A stretch of DNA of 64,000 nt, taken from positions 62,001-126,000 of the forward strand of contig QJJF01000010.1 in assembly GCA_003202005.1 (NCBI GenBank). The letters run 5' to 3'. Below are positions 39,142-47,452 of the stretch, piece after piece. Position 1 is the stretch's first letter, and each line of letters opens with the position of its first letter. The notes below the pieces were generated by a model. The model did not search any database. It was not told the origin of the DNA and saw only the letters and a list, made by a program, of their open reading frames with translations. Both the position numbers and the translations under genes were made by a program. Source of the stretch: Williamsia faeni. Its GTDB lineage: Bacteria > Actinomycetota > Actinomycetes > Mycobacteriales > Mycobacteriaceae.

Positions 39142-39564
39142 ATGATTCGGGTGCGGGTGGTTGTGATGCTGGTTTTGGCGGGTCTGGTTTTGCTGGTGGG
39201 AGCGTGTGGCAGCGATGAATCAGAGCCTGATTCGACGACGGCCGGATCGCTCGCACTGCCGGATGACTTTCCCGCCGCGGTCCCGGTGATCGAGGGCGCG
39301 GTGCTCGCTGTCGGCGGCACGGCCAAGGACGGCTGGAACCTCACCGTCGCGGGCCGGGCCGATGCCGGTGATCCATACGACAACGCATCGACACAACTCC
39401 TCGACGCCGGCTACACCGAACAGTTCCAGCGCCAGGAGGGCAGCGAGTCGGTGAAGGGCTTTGTCGCGGAGTCGGACGGCAAGCGCTACACCGTGGTGAT
39501 CGGTACCACCGAAGCATCGGTCAGCGGCCCGACGGCCATCACCTATCAGGTCTCGGAGTCGTAG
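39142..39564 (+). CDS. Small lipoprotein, unknown function
   Basis: The 140-aa precursor has a signal with lipobox LVGAC (Cys near residue 22), followed by a Ser/Asp-rich linker and a compact domain (LPDDFPAAVPVIEGAVLAVG; GWNLTVAG; ADAGDPYDNASTQLLDAGYT). A TAGTCT -10 box at 39130-39135 lies 6 nt before the ATG, so the mRNA is probably leaderless. The 249-nt region between it and mnhA otherwise shows no recognisable gene. I know no function for the family. Confidence 0.75.
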   Translation: MIRVRVVVMLVLAGLVLLVGACGSDESEPDSTTAGSLALPDDFPAAVPVIEGAVLAVGGTAKDGWNLTVAGRADAGDPYDNASTQLLDAGYTEQFQRQEGSESVKGFVAESDGKRYTVVIGTTEASVSGPTAITYQVSES

Positions 39565-39583
39565 ACGTCTAGGAGCCCGGCGG

Positions 39584-39658
39584 CCCTGAAGCCTGTTGAA
39601 TTCGAGGTCGCCGAGGGTGTATCTCCCTCGCCGACCTCATATCCGACAGGTTTCAGGG
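39584..39658. terminator. Long imperfect inverted repeat between convergent lipoprotein and ferredoxin genes
   Basis: An outer stem CCCTGAAGCCTGT (39584-39596) pairs with ACAGGTTTCAGGG (39646-39658) with one G-T pair. An inner stem GAGGTCGCCGAGGG (39604-39617) pairs with CCCTCGCCGACCTC (39625-39638) with one mismatch and a 7-nt loop. It overlaps the last two ferredoxin codons and likely ends both transcripts. Confidence 0.6.
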
Positions 39659-39871
39659 CGAATCGGAGATGCTGATCGCTTGCCGGGGACAGGCGGCGAT
39701 CGCGGCACGGACTGCCTTCTCGGTACCTTCCGGCGGATACTCGACCCAGATGGCGAGGTCGTCGTCGCCGATGTCGAAGACGTCGGGAGCACTCTGGACG
39801 CACATGGCGTGACCTTCGCAGCGGTTCTTGTCCACAGTGAGTCTCGGGCGCGATGTGGTCATGGTCATCAC
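39653..39871 (-). CDS. [3Fe-4S]-type ferredoxin, partner of the P450
   Basis: The 72-aa protein has the P450-associated ferredoxin pattern CEGHAMCVQSAP ... ACPRQAI, with three cysteines and His in the position of the fourth, typical for [3Fe-4S] ferredoxins. It overlaps the P450 gene by 4 nt, so it is the dedicated electron donor. The start may be the ATG at 39871 or 39862 (MTTSRPRL). Confidence 0.9.
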   Translation of the reverse strand: MMTMTTSRPRLTVDKNRCEGHAMCVQSAPDVFDIGDDDLAIWVEYPPEGTEKAVRAAIAACPRQAISISDSP

Positions 39872-41142
39872 TGCGCCGGCGGGGTGAACAGCAGGTGCAG
39901 TTCGGACAGCCCACGGAGCAGAAAGGTCTTTTCGTAGCTGTACGTGCGACCTTCGGCCGGGCCGTGCTTCTCTTCGTTGATCGAGATGTTGCCGGAACTC
40001 GCCAGATACCGTTCGACGGTGATGGTGGCCTCGGCGCGCGCGAGTGGTGCGCCCGGGCAGGTATGTGCGCCGCGACCGAATGCGATGTGCTGGTTGTTGT
40101 TCTCGCGGTCGAGATCGAACTCGTCCGGGTTCTCGAACTTGCGATCGTCGCGGTTGCAGGCGCCGGGATGCACCATCACAGTGGTGCCGGGCGGGACGTC
40201 GACTCCGCCGAGGTTGACGGCCGATTTCGTATACCGGAAATCGCTCTTCGTGGGGCTCTCCAGGCGAAGGGTTTCCTCGATGAAGGCCGGAATGAGCTTG
40301 TTGTCCGCGCGCAGCTTCGCTTGCAGCCCTTGATCTTCGGCGATGATGCGCAGCGCCGAGCCGATCAGCCGCGCGGTGGTGTCCTGGCCGGCGCCGAAGA
40401 GGAACGATGCCAGTCGGACGACGACATCGGGCTCAGGGATGGAGCCATCGGGGTAGGTGGCGTTGGCGAGTTGGGTGAGCACATCGTCGCGTGGATTCGC
40501 CCTCCGATCGATGACGTACTCCAGGAATCGTTCTTCGCAATACTGCAGCAGGTTGGTCTCGATGGTCTCTGAACTACCCAGGGCACCAACAACCTTGGCC
40601 TTGAAGTTGCTCATTCGCAGGTTCACCCGGTCCTCGTCCGGCATGCCGAGGAGGTCGGCGATCACCAGTGTGGTGAACGGCCGCGCAAAATCGCCGACGA
40701 CCTCACTGGCGCCGCTCCTGACACCTTCGAGGAGGCATTGGTCGGCGATCGCGGACATCGCCTCGACATTCTCCCTGAGCCGACGCGGGGTCATGATGCG
40801 ACGAAGCAGGCCCCGCTCCTTTTCGTGGGCCTCACCGTCCATGGTGATCAGGTATTCGAAGAAGAACCAGTGTTCCCGGTTCTGCTCCACGTAGTCGCTG
40901 ATGTCGTCGCCGGCGGGCAGGCCCTCCAGCGGCGGAAATGGTCCGGCCACGGAATTGCAGGCAGAGAACACTTCGGCGTCGCGGTAGACCTCGATGGCCT
41001 CTTCATAGCCGGTGACGGCCATGACCCGTGGCATGCCGATCGGATGCACCGGACATCGCGACCGCAGTTCGTCGAAGTACGGATAGGGATCGTCCGCGAG
41101 CGTGGGATCGCTGAAGAAATCTGCTGTCGAGATGTCAACCAT
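39868..41142 (-). CDS. Cytochrome P450
   Basis: The 424-aa class I P450 has the I-helix oxygen-activation motif GAGQDTT, the K-helix EETLR (ExxR), and the haem-binding loop FGRGAHTCPGAPLA with the axial cysteine. It is followed at once by its ferredoxin and preceded on the same strand by an SDR dehydrogenase, so the set could hydroxylate and then oxidise a terpene- or steroid-like alcohol. A strong hairpin lies between the SDR and P450 genes. No ferredoxin reductase is encoded nearby. Confidence 0.93.
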   Translation of the reverse strand: MVDISTADFFSDPTLADDPYPYFDELRSRCPVHPIGMPRVMAVTGYEEAIEVYRDAEVFSACNSVAGPFPPLEGLPAGDDISDYVEQNREHWFFFEYLITMDGEAHEKERGLLRRIMTPRRLRENVEAMSAIADQCLLEGVRSGASEVVGDFARPFTTLVIADLLGMPDEDRVNLRMSNFKAKVVGALGSSETIETNLLQYCEERFLEYVIDRRANPRDDVLTQLANATYPDGSIPEPDVVVRLASFLFGAGQDTTARLIGSALRIIAEDQGLQAKLRADNKLIPAFIEETLRLESPTKSDFRYTKSAVNLGGVDVPPGTTVMVHPGACNRDDRKFENPDEFDLDRENNNQHIAFGRGAHTCPGAPLARAEATITVERYLASSGNISINEEKHGPAEGRTYSYEKTFLLRGLSELHLLFTPPAQ

Positions 41143-41172
41143 CGGTAGGCCTTTCAGTTCTTCATAAAACGC

Positions 41173-41211
41173 AAGAATCCACGAGCGACGAAACGCCGCT
41201 CGTGGATTCTT
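41173..41211 (-). terminator. Perfect 15-bp hairpin between SDR and P450 genes
   Basis: AAGAATCCACGAGCG (41173-41187) and its exact complement (41197-41211) enclose a 9-nt loop. Read on the coding strand, it is followed by GCGTTTTATG, which is only weakly T-rich. It could attenuate or process the SDR-P450 transcript, or shield the upstream mRNA. Confidence 0.55.
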
Positions 41212-41227
41212 CCGGACATCGGTCTGA

Positions 41228-42070
41228 CTACTTCAGGCAGCTGCCGGCGTCGACAGACAGCGTGACGCCGGTGACGAAACGGGCTTCGTCGGAAGCCAGG
41301 AACAGGACCGCGTTGCTGATGTCTTCGGGTTCGACCCAGCCGATCGGCAGCACGTGCATGAACTTCGCGACGAGTTCCATGTCCTCCGGGCCCGGATTCT
41401 CCAGATCGGGGCGGAACAACTTCATGGTGCCCTCGTTCATGAACATCGGCGTGTTCACGTTGGTCGGGTGCACAGAGTTGACGCGGATGGAATGCTCGCC
41501 GAGTTCGACGGCGAAGCTGCGCATGAGCCCGACGACGCCGTGCTTGGCAGCGATGTAATGACCGGTGTTCGGGTAGGCCTTGAGTCCACCGACCGAGCTG
41601 GTCAAGATGATCGATCCACCGTTGCCACCTGAGATCAAGTGCGGCACACCGGCTTTCACCGACTTCCAGACGCCCGACAGGTTGATGTCGATCATCTCCT
41701 GCCAGTCGCGCTCGCTGGTCTTGTCGAGGGTGGCGCCGCCGTTGCCGATGCCGGCGTTGGCAACGATGACGTCGAGTTTCCCGAGTTGCTCGACGCCGCT
41801 GTCGACAGCTGCCTTCAGGGCATCGAAATCTCGGACATCTGCCTGAATTGCGACGATCCGGCGGTCGAGATCCTCGACCAGCTTGACGGTTTCGGCGAGA
41901 TCTTCCGGCGTGGACGACGCGATCACGGCCGGCTCGTCCGAGATCGGTCCGCAGATGTCGACAGCAATGATGTCGGCACCTTCCTGTGCCAAACGCACTG
42001 CGTGGCTACGTCCTTGACCACGCGCCGCTCCCGTGATGAAGGCGACCTTGCCCTCCATACGTCCCGCCAT
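41228..42070 (-). CDS. Mycofactocin-coupled SDR-family oxidoreductase
   Basis: The 280-aa protein has the SDR nucleotide site TGAARGQGRSHAVRLAQEGA and catalytic YIAAKH with the upstream Ser (LTSSVGG). The long stretch after AVDICGPI and the ARGQGRSHA pattern are typical of carveol-dehydrogenase-like SDRs that keep NAD(H) bound and pass electrons to mycofactocin. With the P450 and ferredoxin it may oxidise an alcohol formed by hydroxylation. A palindrome (TGCTGA N8 TCAGCA) lies upstream. Confidence 0.88.
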   Translation of the reverse strand: MAGRMEGKVAFITGAARGQGRSHAVRLAQEGADIIAVDICGPISDEPAVIASSTPEDLAETVKLVEDLDRRIVAIQADVRDFDALKAAVDSGVEQLGKLDVIVANAGIGNGGATLDKTSERDWQEMIDINLSGVWKSVKAGVPHLISGGNGGSIILTSSVGGLKAYPNTGHYIAAKHGVVGLMRSFAVELGEHSIRVNSVHPTNVNTPMFMNEGTMKLFRPDLENPGPEDMELVAKFMHVLPIGWVEPEDISNAVLFLASDEARFVTGVTLSVDAGSCLK

Positions 42071-42135
42071 CGTGCACCAAACCTTTCAAGATCGACAGAC
42101 GCCGTGCTTCGCTTCGAGCCGACGATTCCGCAAAA

Positions 42136-42155
42136 TGCTGAACACTCGCTCAGCA
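42136..42155. promoter_or_regulatory. Inverted repeat upstream of the SDR-P450-ferredoxin unit
   Basis: TGCTGA (42136-42141) and TCAGCA (42150-42155) form a 6-bp inverted repeat with 8-nt spacing, 66 nt upstream of the SDR start. Its architecture suits a TetR-family repressor; no regulator gene is adjacent. Confidence 0.4.
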
Positions 42156-42216
42156 CGATTCCATCAAACGGGTCAGCGTGTCAACGTTTTGACTTAATTG
42201 CGCGATTGCGGGGGGT

Positions 42217-44460
42217 TCAGACGCCGCGCTTGTCGGCGTATTGCCGCAGATTCTCCACCTGGTCGGGGTCGAGGGAGGGGCGAACCTTCGCCCTGGCCGA
42301 GGCCACGTCCTCGGCGGTCACGGTGGCCGCGTCGATGTTGCGGCGCATGGCTGCCAGGGCCGCCTCGCGCAGGAGCGCCGAGCAGTCGGCGGCGGAGTAT
42401 CCGTCGAGGTCAGCGGCAAGTTCATCGAGATCGATGCCTTCTGCCAGCGGTACCGACCTACTCGACGTGCGAAGGATGTCGCCGCGGGCGCCGGCGTCTG
42501 GCGGCGGTACGAACACCAGGCGTTCGAGGCGGCCGGGTCGCAAGAGGGCGGGGTCGATCAGGTCGGGCCGGTTGGTGGCGCCGAGGACAACCACGTCACG
42601 CAACGGTTCGACGCCATCGAGTTCGGTGAGCAGCGCCGCGACCACCCGATCGCCGACACCGGAGTCGGACGACTGCCCACGGCGCGGGACCAGCGCGTCG
42701 ATCTCGTCGAGGAAGATCAGCGACGGTGCGGATTCGCGAGCCCGGTCGAACAGGTCGCGGACGGCCTTTTCGGAACTGCCGACCCACTTGTCCATGAGCT
42801 CAGCACCTTTGACGCTGTGGACACTGAGCTGTCCGGACGCGGCCAGGGCGCGCACCACAAAAGTCTTGCCGCAACCGGGCGGACCGTAGAGCAACACACC
42901 GCGGGGTGGATCGACGCCGAGGCGGGTGAACGTGTCCGGATGCTGCAGTGGCCACAGGACCGCCTCGGTCAGCGCCTGTTTGGTCTCGACCATGTCACCG
43001 ACGTCTTCGAGGGTGATGCCCCCGACCGCCACCTCGGGCGAGGCCGACCGTGACACCGGCCGGATCACCTCGAGTGCACCGCTGAGGTCGGCTTCGGTCA
43101 GCTTGGGAGGCTTGCTGTCTCGCGCGCTGCGGGCGGCGGCGCGCAGTGCTCCCTCGCGGGTCAGGGCGGCGAGGTCGGCGGCAACAAAGCCGGGGGTTCG
43201 GGAGGCGATGTCGCCGAGATCGATCGTTTCGGCCGGAACGTTGGTCAGCAGGGCGGTGAGCAGGCCGCGCCGGATCTTGCTGTCCGGCAGGCCGATCGAC
43301 AGCTCCCGATCGCAGAGGTCGGGGTCGCGAAGGCGGGAGTCGAGGTTCTCCGGCCGTGAGCTGGTGCAGATGAGGGCGACCCGCGGCGCGGTGATCGCGG
43401 TGCGCAGCGCGTCCAGTATCAGCGCCGACACCGGGTCGGCCTCGGTCGGCAGCAGTGCTTCCACGTCACTGATCAACAGGACGGCCCCGCGCTTGTCGGA
43501 CGATGAAATGAGTTGATCAACAGCATCTTTGACCGCGGCCAGCCGTCCTGACGACTCCAGGGCGCCGGTGAGCGGACCGTCGAGGTAGACGAGGTTGCGA
43601 TCGGCGCACACCGCCCGGATCACCGTCGCCTTGCCGACACCGGGTGGGCCGGTGACCAGTGCTCCGAGACGGGCCTGGGCGCCGAGAGTGGTGAGCAGTT
43701 CCGGGTTGTCGAGGGTGAGCCCGATCCACTCGGTGAGTTTGCCGACCTGCGTATCCACACCGACGAGCTCGTCGACGGATCGAACCGCCGGCGGCGGGGT
43801 GCTCGGGGTCTGGACGCGCGGCCGGGTGCGGGGTGCCGGTGCGGCAGCGGTGCTAGGGCCCTCTGTTCCGTCCGCCCACAGGACGGCGGTGTCGGGCTGC
43901 ACACTCACCGGGCCGTCTGGTTCGGCTGCGACGACCGTCAGGAGCTCGTTGGTCCAGGTGATGCCGACCGACCGTGCCAACTTGCGGGTGGCTTCAGAGG
44001 TGGCGAAGTCGGGGCCGAGGTCGCGGGGGAGTAGCGAGACCACATCACCGACCGTCACGATCTTGCCGAGCAGGGCCCGCCGCAACGTCCGTTCGTCCAC
44101 CGATTCCGATGTCAGCGACGAACCCCGGACCACGATGCGGGTGGCGCCGTGGACCACGGCGGGGGCGAGCACCACGGGTGCGTCGGGTTTGATCCCGGCG
44201 TTCGACAGCGTGAGTTCGTCGAGCAGGGCGATACCGGTGGGTTCGGTCGATGCGGTTGCGGCGATCACCGCGGTGGTGGTCCGCGATCCGATGACCGCGA
44301 CGCCATCCCATTCGCGCAACGCCAGGCCGGCGAGTACTTCGGGGTGCACCCGGACGATGCCGCGCCGGGCTTCTGCTGCTGACAAGTTGAGCCGTGCGGT
44401 CAGTGTCAGCTGCGGCGATCCGGAGTAGGCGGGATCAGCGGACGCGGAATCGGATGTCAC
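42217..44460 (-). CDS. CDC48-like double AAA+ ATPase (Rv0435c-like)
   Basis: The 747-aa protein has a double-psi-barrel-like N-domain (residues 1-200), a first AAA module (Walker A GPPGVGKAT at 271-279) and a second (Walker A GPPGCGKT at 526-533, Walker B LIFLDEID at 581-588, arginine fingers in RPDLIDPALLRPGRLER). In D1 the Walker B reads LLISDVEAL, with Ser-Asp instead of Asp-Glu, so only D2 is likely to hydrolyse ATP. Such unfoldases act on protein complexes; the client is unknown. It lies downstream of pssA and psd, as in M. tuberculosis. Confidence 0.9.
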   Translation of the reverse strand: MTSDSASADPAYSGSPQLTLTARLNLSAAEARRGIVRVHPEVLAGLALREWDGVAVIGSRTTTAVIAATASTEPTGIALLDELTLSNAGIKPDAPVVLAPAVVHGATRIVVRGSSLTSESVDERTLRRALLGKIVTVGDVVSLLPRDLGPDFATSEATRKLARSVGITWTNELLTVVAAEPDGPVSVQPDTAVLWADGTEGPSTAAAPAPRTRPRVQTPSTPPPAVRSVDELVGVDTQVGKLTEWIGLTLDNPELLTTLGAQARLGALVTGPPGVGKATVIRAVCADRNLVYLDGPLTGALESSGRLAAVKDAVDQLISSSDKRGAVLLISDVEALLPTEADPVSALILDALRTAITAPRVALICTSSRPENLDSRLRDPDLCDRELSIGLPDSKIRRGLLTALLTNVPAETIDLGDIASRTPGFVAADLAALTREGALRAAARSARDSKPPKLTEADLSGALEVIRPVSRSASPEVAVGGITLEDVGDMVETKQALTEAVLWPLQHPDTFTRLGVDPPRGVLLYGPPGCGKTFVVRALAASGQLSVHSVKGAELMDKWVGSSEKAVRDLFDRARESAPSLIFLDEIDALVPRRGQSSDSGVGDRVVAALLTELDGVEPLRDVVVLGATNRPDLIDPALLRPGRLERLVFVPPPDAGARGDILRTSSRSVPLAEGIDLDELAADLDGYSAADCSALLREAALAAMRRNIDAATVTAEDVASARAKVRPSLDPDQVENLRQYADKRGV

Positions 44461-44479
44461 AGAAGCAAAACTACCGGTA

Positions 44480-45412
44480 TCAGTGCCCGGGACGCCTCAA
44501 TCCGAGGCGGGCTGCGGATTTCGTCGGACGTCCGCGACGCACTTGCCGGATCGCCCGGCGTTCGGCACGACGTTCACGCGGATGGTAGTCCCAGGTCTCC
44601 GGTCGGCTGGCGACCCAGCGTTTGGTGCGCCAGGCGAATGGGATGTGGAGCAGGTAGAGCGCGATGGCAGCCAGCATCAGGGCGTACGGATAAGTCATCA
44701 GTGCGGCGGCGAACAGGGCGACGCCGATCAGTACGAGCACCAGCGCATTGGGTGGTACGGCAAACGATTTGAACGACGCGGTGGGTATACGGCTCACCGC
44801 GAGCAGTGCGGTCGAGGTCATCCATACGCCGACAAAAGCGTCCGATGTCCACCAACCGCTGCCGAATTGCTGATCGAGCGCGATGGGCATGATCGCGATC
44901 AGGGCGGCGGCCGGCGCGGGTACGCCGACGAAGTAGTCCTTCGTGTACTGCGGACGGTCATCGTCATCGATCAGGGTGTTGAACCGGGCCAGACGCAAAA
45001 CGATTGCGCAGCAGTAGATCAACGCCAGCAGCCAGCCGACGTCGTTGCCCTCCAACATCAACACGTACAGCACAAGTGCGGGGGTGACCCCGAAGTTGAT
45101 GGCATCGGCGAGCGAATCGAGTTCGGCGCCGATTTTCGTTGTTGCACCGAGGAGACGCGCGATCCGGCCGTCCACACCGTCGAGCAGTGCTGCGGCCGCG
45201 ATCATCGCGACGACCAGGTCGACGCGGCCGTCGAGTGCGAACTTGGTGGCCGACATCCCCGCGCAGATCGCGAGCACCGTGAAGGCCGACGGCACGAGCA
45301 GTTTGCCGGTGTTCAGGGTCCCGGCTCGACTGGGCCGTCGTCGGCGGTGGGGGGTGGTGGAGAGATGGCGGGAGGCCGACCGCTTCGTGTCGCCCCGTCC
45401 GGATGCGATCAT
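44480..45412 (-). CDS. pssA: CDP-diacylglycerol-serine O-phosphatidyltransferase
   Basis: PssA makes phosphatidylserine from CDP-diacylglycerol and serine at the membrane. The 310-aa protein has a basic N-terminus, about eight hydrophobic helices and the CDP-alcohol phosphotransferase motif DGVDGRIARLLG followed by GAELDSLAD. The ATG overlaps the psd stop by 4 nt. Product channelling to Psd in the same operon gives phosphatidylethanolamine. A basic C-terminus (RRGRPTKSAARLGLRRPG) is notable. Confidence 0.93.
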   Translation of the reverse strand: MIASGRGDTKRSASRHLSTTPHRRRRPSRAGTLNTGKLLVPSAFTVLAICAGMSATKFALDGRVDLVVAMIAAAALLDGVDGRIARLLGATTKIGAELDSLADAINFGVTPALVLYVLMLEGNDVGWLLALIYCCAIVLRLARFNTLIDDDDRPQYTKDYFVGVPAPAAALIAIMPIALDQQFGSGWWTSDAFVGVWMTSTALLAVSRIPTASFKSFAVPPNALVLVLIGVALFAAALMTYPYALMLAAIALYLLHIPFAWRTKRWVASRPETWDYHPRERRAERRAIRQVRRGRPTKSAARLGLRRPGH

Positions 45413-46122
45413 TTCAATTGCGCCAGGACGGTTTCCGCGCCCACCGCGCGTTGCCCGACGGACACCAGCGGGCGGGTGCCCTCAGGCAGGTAGAGGTCGA
45501 CCCTGGATCCGAACCGGATCAGGCCGTAGGTGTCGCCGAGTGTGACCTGATCACCGGGCTTGGCATCGCAGACGATGCGGCGGGCCAGGAGTCCGGCGAT
45601 CTGCACCACGGCGAGCTCGGCGCCGTCGTCGGTGCGGATCAGCATCGAGTTGCGCTCGTTGGCGTCGCTGGCTTCCGGGAGGTCGGCGCTGACGAACGAC
45701 CCTGACCGGTATTCGATCGCCTCGACCCTGCCGGCGGCGGGGATCCGCTGCACGTGCACATCGAACACGGACAAGAAGATCGAGACTCGGGGACGCGGCG
45801 TGTCGCCGAGTCCCAACTCGGCCGGCGGGGCCGCGTGATCGACCAGGGCGACCTGACCGTCGGCCGGGGCGACAACAACACCGGGCGCGTTCGGTGGCAC
45901 CCGGGACGGGTGGCGGAAGAACGCGGCGGTGGCGAGTGCGGCGACGGTGGCCGGCGTGCGGATCCATCCGTGTTTGCGTCCGGCAAGAGCAATGGCGGCG
46001 GGTACCGCCACGAACGGGATCCCGGCGCGATGTAGTGGCGGCACTGTCTCGCGGATGAGGTCGGCGATGTGAGCCAGACCGGTAGTCGGCTCGGCGTCTG
46101 TCGGAGTGGGGCGTCTGGCCAT
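45409..46122 (-). CDS. psd: Phosphatidylserine decarboxylase proenzyme
   Basis: Psd converts phosphatidylserine to phosphatidylethanolamine with a pyruvoyl cofactor made by self-cleavage. The 237-aa protein belongs to the short (archaeal/actinobacterial) type and carries the cleavage dipeptide in IRFGSRVDLYLP, Gly-Ser near residue 215. The core SIFLSVFDVHVQRIPAAG is conserved. The ATG at 46122 is chosen; the longer frame upstream is unlikely. It overlaps pssA by 4 nt. Confidence 0.93.
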   Translation of the reverse strand: MARRPTPTDAEPTTGLAHIADLIRETVPPLHRAGIPFVAVPAAIALAGRKHGWIRTPATVAALATAAFFRHPSRVPPNAPGVVVAPADGQVALVDHAAPPAELGLGDTPRPRVSIFLSVFDVHVQRIPAAGRVEAIEYRSGSFVSADLPEASDANERNSMLIRTDDGAELAVVQIAGLLARRIVCDAKPGDQVTLGDTYGLIRFGSRVDLYLPEGTRPLVSVGQRAVGAETVLAQLK

Positions 46123-46216
46123 GGCAATTATTGTCGCAGGCGCACACTGCGGTCCGCGGTCGGCGCTCGTGATACCGCCGTAGCCGCAGGTCCCGGGCGA
46201 TGTCGGTGATGGGTTG

Positions 46217-47452
46217 TCATAGCTCTTCGAGTACCAGCACCTCGACTGTATTGCCGGCTTCGACCTTGTCGGTGTCGGCGGAGATGTCCAACAGGACGTT
46301 GGCCGATGCCATGTATGCGAGGTGGTGTGACGCCGGCGGTCCGATGGGCTGAACCTGCGCGCGACCATCGGTGACGGTGAGCTCGCCGCGCCGGAATTGC
46401 CGCTTTCCCTTGGGCGAGCTGAAGGTCTCGGTGACCGATGCCGGGATGGTTCGGCGCTGGGCGGGCAGTCCCATCGCCGACCGCAGCGGTGGGCGGACGA
46501 ACACCTCGAACGACACCTGGGCGCTGACCGGATTGCCCGGCAACGTGATGATCGGGACCGGGTTGCCGCCGGCGCTGGTGTACGTGCCGCAGCCCTGGGG
46601 CATCCCGGGCTGCATCGCAACCTTCACGAAGTCGACACCCTCACCGGTGAGGGCATCCTTGACGACCTCGTAGGCTCCGGCGCTGACCCCGCCGGAGGTG
46701 ATGATCAGATCGACGCCCGGCTCATCCCCGCCGTCGATGTAGCTGTCGAGACGGGCCCGGAATTCGACGACATCGTCGGGCACGAAATGAACCTGCGTGG
46801 CGTGGGCACCGGCCTCGATGGCCGCCGCGGTCAGCATTGCGCCGTTCGACTCGTAGATCTGACCGAACTCCAGCGGTGTGCCGGCCGGAACCAGTTCGCT
46901 GCCGGTGGAGAGCACCAGCACGCTTACCGGCGCGTAGACCGGTAGGTCGGTCAGGCCCAGCGCGGCGGCGAGGCCGAGCTGAGGGGCCCGCAGGACACGG
47001 CCGGCGGGCAGCGCGCGCACGCCGGCGCCGATGTCGGACCCGGCCCGGCGGATTGCCGTGCCGGCCGGGGCAGCGGCAAAGATCGCAACGTTGTCGGTGC
47101 CACCGTCGGTGCGTTCGACCTGGATCACCGCGTCGGCGCCGGCCGGCATCGGTGCCCCGGTCATGATCCGGTGTGCGGTTCCGGGCGCCAGGGTGAGTTC
47201 GTCGGTACGTCCGGCCGGGATGTCGGCGGCCACCGGCAGGGTCACCGGAGATTCCTCGGTGGCGGCGGAGATGTCTTCGGCGCGGATGGCGTAGCCGTCC
47301 ATGGCCGAATTGTCGAAGCCCGGCAACGTGATCGGGGCGGCGATGTCTTCCGCGAGGACGCGGCCCAGTGCGGATGTGGCGGGCACTGTGACGACGCGCG
47401 GCGCGCGGAACAGCGCCGCCACCACATCCTGATGTTCGGAAACGCTGCGCAT
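46217..47452 (-). CDS. moeA: Molybdopterin molybdenumtransferase MoeA
   Basis: MoeA inserts molybdate into adenylylated molybdopterin. The 411-aa protein shows all domains: LPGFDNSAMDGYAI, TGAPMPAGADAV, LVLSTGSELV, and the active-site TSGGVSAGAYEVVK with LPGNPVSAQVSFEVFV. The ATG at 47452 overlaps the stop of the M20 peptidase gene. The product could mature the molybdo-hydroxylase encoded at 21.9-25.7 kb. Further Moco genes are not in the window. The syntenic gene in M. tuberculosis is Rv0438c (moeA2). Confidence 0.93.
   Translation of the reverse strand: MRSVSEHQDVVAALFRAPRVVTVPATSALGRVLAEDIAAPITLPGFDNSAMDGYAIRAEDISAATEESPVTLPVAADIPAGRTDELTLAPGTAHRIMTGAPMPAGADAVIQVERTDGGTDNVAIFAAAPAGTAIRRAGSDIGAGVRALPAGRVLRAPQLGLAAALGLTDLPVYAPVSVLVLSTGSELVPAGTPLEFGQIYESNGAMLTAAAIEAGAHATQVHFVPDDVVEFRARLDSYIDGGDEPGVDLIITSGGVSAGAYEVVKDALTGEGVDFVKVAMQPGMPQGCGTYTSAGGNPVPIITLPGNPVSAQVSFEVFVRPPLRSAMGLPAQRRTIPASVTETFSSPKGKRQFRRGELTVTDGRAQVQPIGPPASHHLAYMASANVLLDISADTDKVEAGNTVEVLVLEEL

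Noticed and set aside
45409-46620. Extended phosphatidylserine decarboxylase frame up to 46620.
   Set aside because: The extension overlaps moeA on the same strand in another frame; family homology begins at the ATG at 46122.
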